From: an uncultured Acidobacteriota bacterium
GTDB lineage: Bacteria > Acidobacteriota > Terriglobia > Terriglobales > Acidobacteriaceae
Length of the DNA: 32,409 nucleotides
Direction of reading: 5' to 3'
NCBI GenBank assembly: GCA_903832475.1
Contig: CAILBQ010000674.1
Span: 1-32,409, forward strand
This document shows positions 30,215-32,409 of this stretch, piece after piece (within the stretch, counting starts at the first letter, position 1; the number at the start of each line of letters is the position of its first letter). A model generated the notes under the pieces. The model worked only from the letters and a program-made list of their open reading frames with translations. It was not told the DNA's origin and made no database searches. Made by a program: the position numbers and the translations under genes.

Positions 30215-31246
30215 GTGCGGACCATGATGATTGTCTGCATGCTGCCCTTCGCCGTGATGGCGGTTGGCTTCTTCTATCAGTGGACCGGCTCACACCGGGA
30301 TCGAATGCGGTTGGCGGGAGCGGGGCGCTGGATCGCAATCGGCCGCGGCACGAAGTTGTATCTGCACGAGCAGGGAGCCGGCGGCCCGACGGTGCTGTTT
30401 GAATCAGGCATTGGCGCGACCCATCTGAACTGGCGCGGGATCCAGACAAGCATTGCGAAGCTGACCCACACGGCTGCCTACGATCGCGGGGGCCTGGGTT
30501 GGAGCAGCCCCTCGCGCACTGCTCGAACCCCTTCCAATATTGTGGCGGAACTGCACAAATTGCTGGAGGAAGCCGGCATCCGGCCTCCCTACATCCTGGT
30601 GGGTCATTCGTTTGGCGGGTTGGTCATGCGGCGTTTCGCGACCATGTATCCGGACGAGGTGCTGGGTGTGGTGCTGGTGGATCCGATGCGGCTTGAAGAA
30701 TGGCCGCCGCTCGATGAAAGCAAGCAGGCTTTGGTGGATCGAGGCATTCGCCTGTCCGGCTACGGCGTGCCGATCGCCCGCTTGGGGTTGGCGCGGCTGG
30801 CGGTCACGGACCTGCTCTGCCGGAGGGGAAGGCTTTCGTCGTTCCTGGCTGGAAGCGCCGGACATGGCGGGCTGCACGTGCTGGCGCGTATTCAGCACGA
30901 GGTAAACAAGATGCCGCGGGAAGTGTGGCCGGCTGTGGCGGCGCACTGGTCGCGGCCCGGCTACTACGTGGGCATGGCCGAGCATGTGCAGGCTGTGCCC
31001 GACACGGTGCGAGAGATGCTGATTGATGAGCCGATCGTGGATACTCCGGTGTTGCTGCTGACGCCGGGGAAATCGACGCCGGTTGACCGCGAAGGGCTGG
31101 ACCGGATAGGCGACAACGTGCAGCAGGTGATTGCGGGCAAGAGCGCGCACTGGATTCATCTGGATGAGCCGCACCTGGTCGTTGAGGCCATTCGCGAGAT
31201 GGTGCTGGCTGCGGAAACGTCGCCGCTAACTGCTGCCGCGCGCTGA
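30215..31246 (+). CDS. Membrane-anchored alpha/beta hydrolase
   Basis: A 343-residue serine hydrolase of the alpha/beta fold. The first 20 residues (MMIVCMLPFAVMAVGFFY) form a signal anchor or signal peptide, so the catalytic domain probably faces the periplasm. The core begins at GTKLYLHEQGAGGPTVLFESG, with the oxyanion region at FESGIGA, AYDRGGLGWSS, and the nucleophile elbow VGHSFGGLV with Ser132. A late His in SAHWIHLDEPHLV probably completes the triad. The overall pattern resembles the haloalkane-dehalogenase/esterase/proline-iminopeptidase group, so the substrate cannot be named. Start codon is GTG at 30215; an ATG three codons later is an equal choice. It stands on the same strand as the GH20 gene after 230 bp, probably separately transcribed. 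Confidence 0.85.
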   Translation: MRTMMIVCMLPFAVMAVGFFYQWTGSHRDRMRLAGAGRWIAIGRGTKLYLHEQGAGGPTVLFESGIGATHLNWRGIQTSIAKLTHTAAYDRGGLGWSSPSRTARTPSNIVAELHKLLEEAGIRPPYILVGHSFGGLVMRRFATMYPDEVLGVVLVDPMRLEEWPPLDESKQALVDRGIRLSGYGVPIARLGLARLAVTDLLCRRGRLSSFLAGSAGHGGLHVLARIQHEVNKMPREVWPAVAAHWSRPGYYVGMAEHVQAVPDTVREMLIDEPIVDTPVLLLTPGKSTPVDREGLDRIGDNVQQVIAGKSAHWIHLDEPHLVVEAIREMVLAAETSPLTAAAR

Positions 31247-31428
31247 GGGCGACAGGCCAGGCCAATTTGACGCGGCTTAGGTCATACATCACAGAAATTC
31301 GAGTAAACCCACCGTAGAGTTGCAGCATGCGACGATGGCTGCCGCGAGCGGGCTTGTTTGAGCTCGCCTGGAAGGCGGGTCGTTCACGGGCCGCGAAGCA
31401 TGCGAGGCGGCGTGGGGGAGGCTCGGAC
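31247..31428 (+). promoter_or_regulatory. Leader of the transhydrogenase gene
   Basis: A 182-bp gap that should hold the pntA promoter. TTGACG (31267-31272) is a reasonable -35, but no good -10 sits at 16-18 bases; an AT-richer stretch (CATACATCACAGAAATTC) follows. The strong ribosome site GGGGGAGG is at its end. Confidence 0.3.
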
Positions 31429-32409
31429 GTGCGCGTAGGAGTCTTGAAGGAATCCGCGGCTGGAGAAACCCGGGTGGCGTTGATTCCGGATGCGGTGAAG
31501 GCCCTGGTGGCGAAAGGGCTGGATATAGCGGTGGAGCAGGATGCCGGGCTGGCCTCTGGTTTTGCCGACGCGGCGTATCTTGAGGCGGGCGCCAGGGTGG
31601 TTGTCGACCGCGAAGAGCTGATTGGGGAGAGCGATGTTCTGCCGGTGGTGAACATTCCCCGGGCCGAGGAACAGTGGCTGTTCAAAGGCGGCGCGGTGGT
31701 GATCGGATTTTTACGACCGCTGGACGAACCGGAGGCGCTGATTCCTGGGATCGAAGCGGGCGCGACGATGTTCGCCATGGAACTGGTGCCGCGCATCACG
31801 AGGGCGCAGGCCATGGATGCGCTGTCTTCGATGGCGACGATTGCAGGGTACAAGGCGGTGATCGTGGCGGCGGGGATGCTGCCGCGGCTGTTTCCGATGC
31901 TGATGACGGCGGCGGGCACGGTGGCTCCGGCGAAGGTGTTCGTGATTGGCGCGGGCGTCGCGGGTTTGCAGGCGATTGCCACGGCGCGACGGCTGGGCGC
32001 GGTGGTCGAGGCCTACGACGTGCGTGCGGCGGCAGGGGAGCAGGTGCGTTCGCTGGGTGCAAAGTTTCTCGATGTGGACCTGGGCGGGATCGCCACCGAG
32101 GACAAGGGCGGCTACGCGCGAGAACTCAGCGAAGAAGCGCTGGAACGGGGGCGCGCGTTGATCGCGAAGACGGCCAGGACGGCTGACGTGATCATCACCA
32201 CGGCGCAGGTTCCGGGACGGCGCGCTCCGCTGCTGATGCGGCGCGAGGCTGTCGAAGGCATGCGACCGGGAACCATCCTGATCGACCTTGCGGGCGCGAG
32301 CGGCGGCAACTGCGCACTGACGCGGCCGGGCGAGACATGGGTGCACAACGGCGTGACGCTGTCGGCGCCGTTGAACCTGGCGGTGACGGTGCCGGGGCAT
32401 GCGAGCCAG
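31429..32409 (+). CDS. pntA: NAD(P) transhydrogenase subunit alpha, 3' end missing
   Basis: NAD(H)-binding component of the proton-translocating transhydrogenase, which uses the proton gradient to make NADPH from NADH. It is absent from the ORF track because the frame is still open at the right edge: 327 residues are visible. Seen are RVGVLKESAAGETRVALIPD at the N-terminus, AMELVPRITRAQAMDALSSM (in part), GYKAVIVAAGMLPRLFPMLM, the nucleotide fold VFVIGAGVAGLQAIATARRLG (Gly174-Gly179) and AYDVRAAAGEQVRSLGAKF. GTG at 31429 is chosen because GGGGGAGG lies about seven bases upstream and it matches the family start; an in-frame ATG at 31327 would add an atypical Arg-rich 34-residue tail. The membrane parts (pntAB, pntB) should follow off the window. 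Alanine dehydrogenase is related but less similar. Confidence 0.93.
   Translation, partial: MRVGVLKESAAGETRVALIPDAVKALVAKGLDIAVEQDAGLASGFADAAYLEAGARVVVDREELIGESDVLPVVNIPRAEEQWLFKGGAVVIGFLRPLDEPEALIPGIEAGATMFAMELVPRITRAQAMDALSSMATIAGYKAVIVAAGMLPRLFPMLMTAAGTVAPAKVFVIGAGVAGLQAIATARRLGAVVEAYDVRAAAGEQVRSLGAKFLDVDLGGIATEDKGGYARELSEEALERGRALIAKTARTADVIITTAQVPGRRAPLLMRREAVEGMRPGTILIDLAGASGGNCALTRPGETWVHNGVTLSAPLNLAVTVPGHASQ

Noticed and set aside
31327-31428. Upstream ATG extension of pntA by 34 codons
   Set aside because: The added Arg-rich tail is not seen in the family, while GTG 31429 has a strong ribosome site and matches the usual N-terminus.

Overview
The window is 32.4 kb of GC-rich DNA in which nearly every base is coding. 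It looks like chromosome from a soil-type heterotroph, most likely an Acidobacteriota of the Terriglobales type (Granulicella/Terriglobus/Acidobacterium-like). That placement is inferred from codon use, gene complement and the style of the intergenic hairpin repeats; no rRNA or marker gene is present to prove it. I saw no tRNA, rRNA, CRISPR array, transposase, integrase or prophage gene. No gap between genes exceeds about 230 bases, and the longer ones are described as features.

Layout, left to right. (1) The 3' part of an RND efflux pump (HAE1/MdtB-like) enters from the left edge and is followed by a DUF2252 gene. (2) A secreted alpha/beta hydrolase (-) is divergent from glycerol kinase glpK (+). 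(3) A lactate-oxidation locus has a 982-aa FAD/Fe-S D-lactate dehydrogenase of the Dld-II type (-), divergent from lutABC (+) for L-lactate. (4) A minus-strand hexuronate catabolic operon reads uxaA - rbsD-like - uxuA - uxaC - exuT, covering uptake, isomerisation and the two dehydratases that give 2-keto-3-deoxygluconate. It lacks the two reductases (UxaB, UxuB) and any regulator, and it contains an unexpected RbsD/FucU mutarotase with an intact active site. (5) A kdp operon (+) begins with a 28-aa membrane miniprotein and the 29-aa KdpF, both absent from the ORF track, followed by kdpA, kdpB and kdpC. KdpD/KdpE are not in the window, but a KdpE-box-like sequence lies upstream. (6) A nirA-type siroheme nitrite/sulfite reductase and aerobic glycerol-3-phosphate dehydrogenase glpD are closely spaced on the minus strand. 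(7) On the plus strand come a secreted GH20 beta-N-acetylhexosaminidase, a membrane-anchored alpha/beta hydrolase, and the start of the proton-translocating transhydrogenase alpha subunit (pntA), which runs off the right edge.

Taken together, this is a carbon-scavenging stretch: uronates from pectin or glucuronans, lactate, glycerol, GlcNAc-glycans and esters, plus high-affinity K+ uptake, nitrite assimilation and NADPH balance. I see no clearly new multi-gene system. The points most worth a second look are the RbsD-like enzyme inside the uronate operon, the tiny membrane ORF upstream of kdpF with the KdpE-like box, and three different hairpin elements placed at convergent gene ends, which look like dispersed repeats doubling as terminators.
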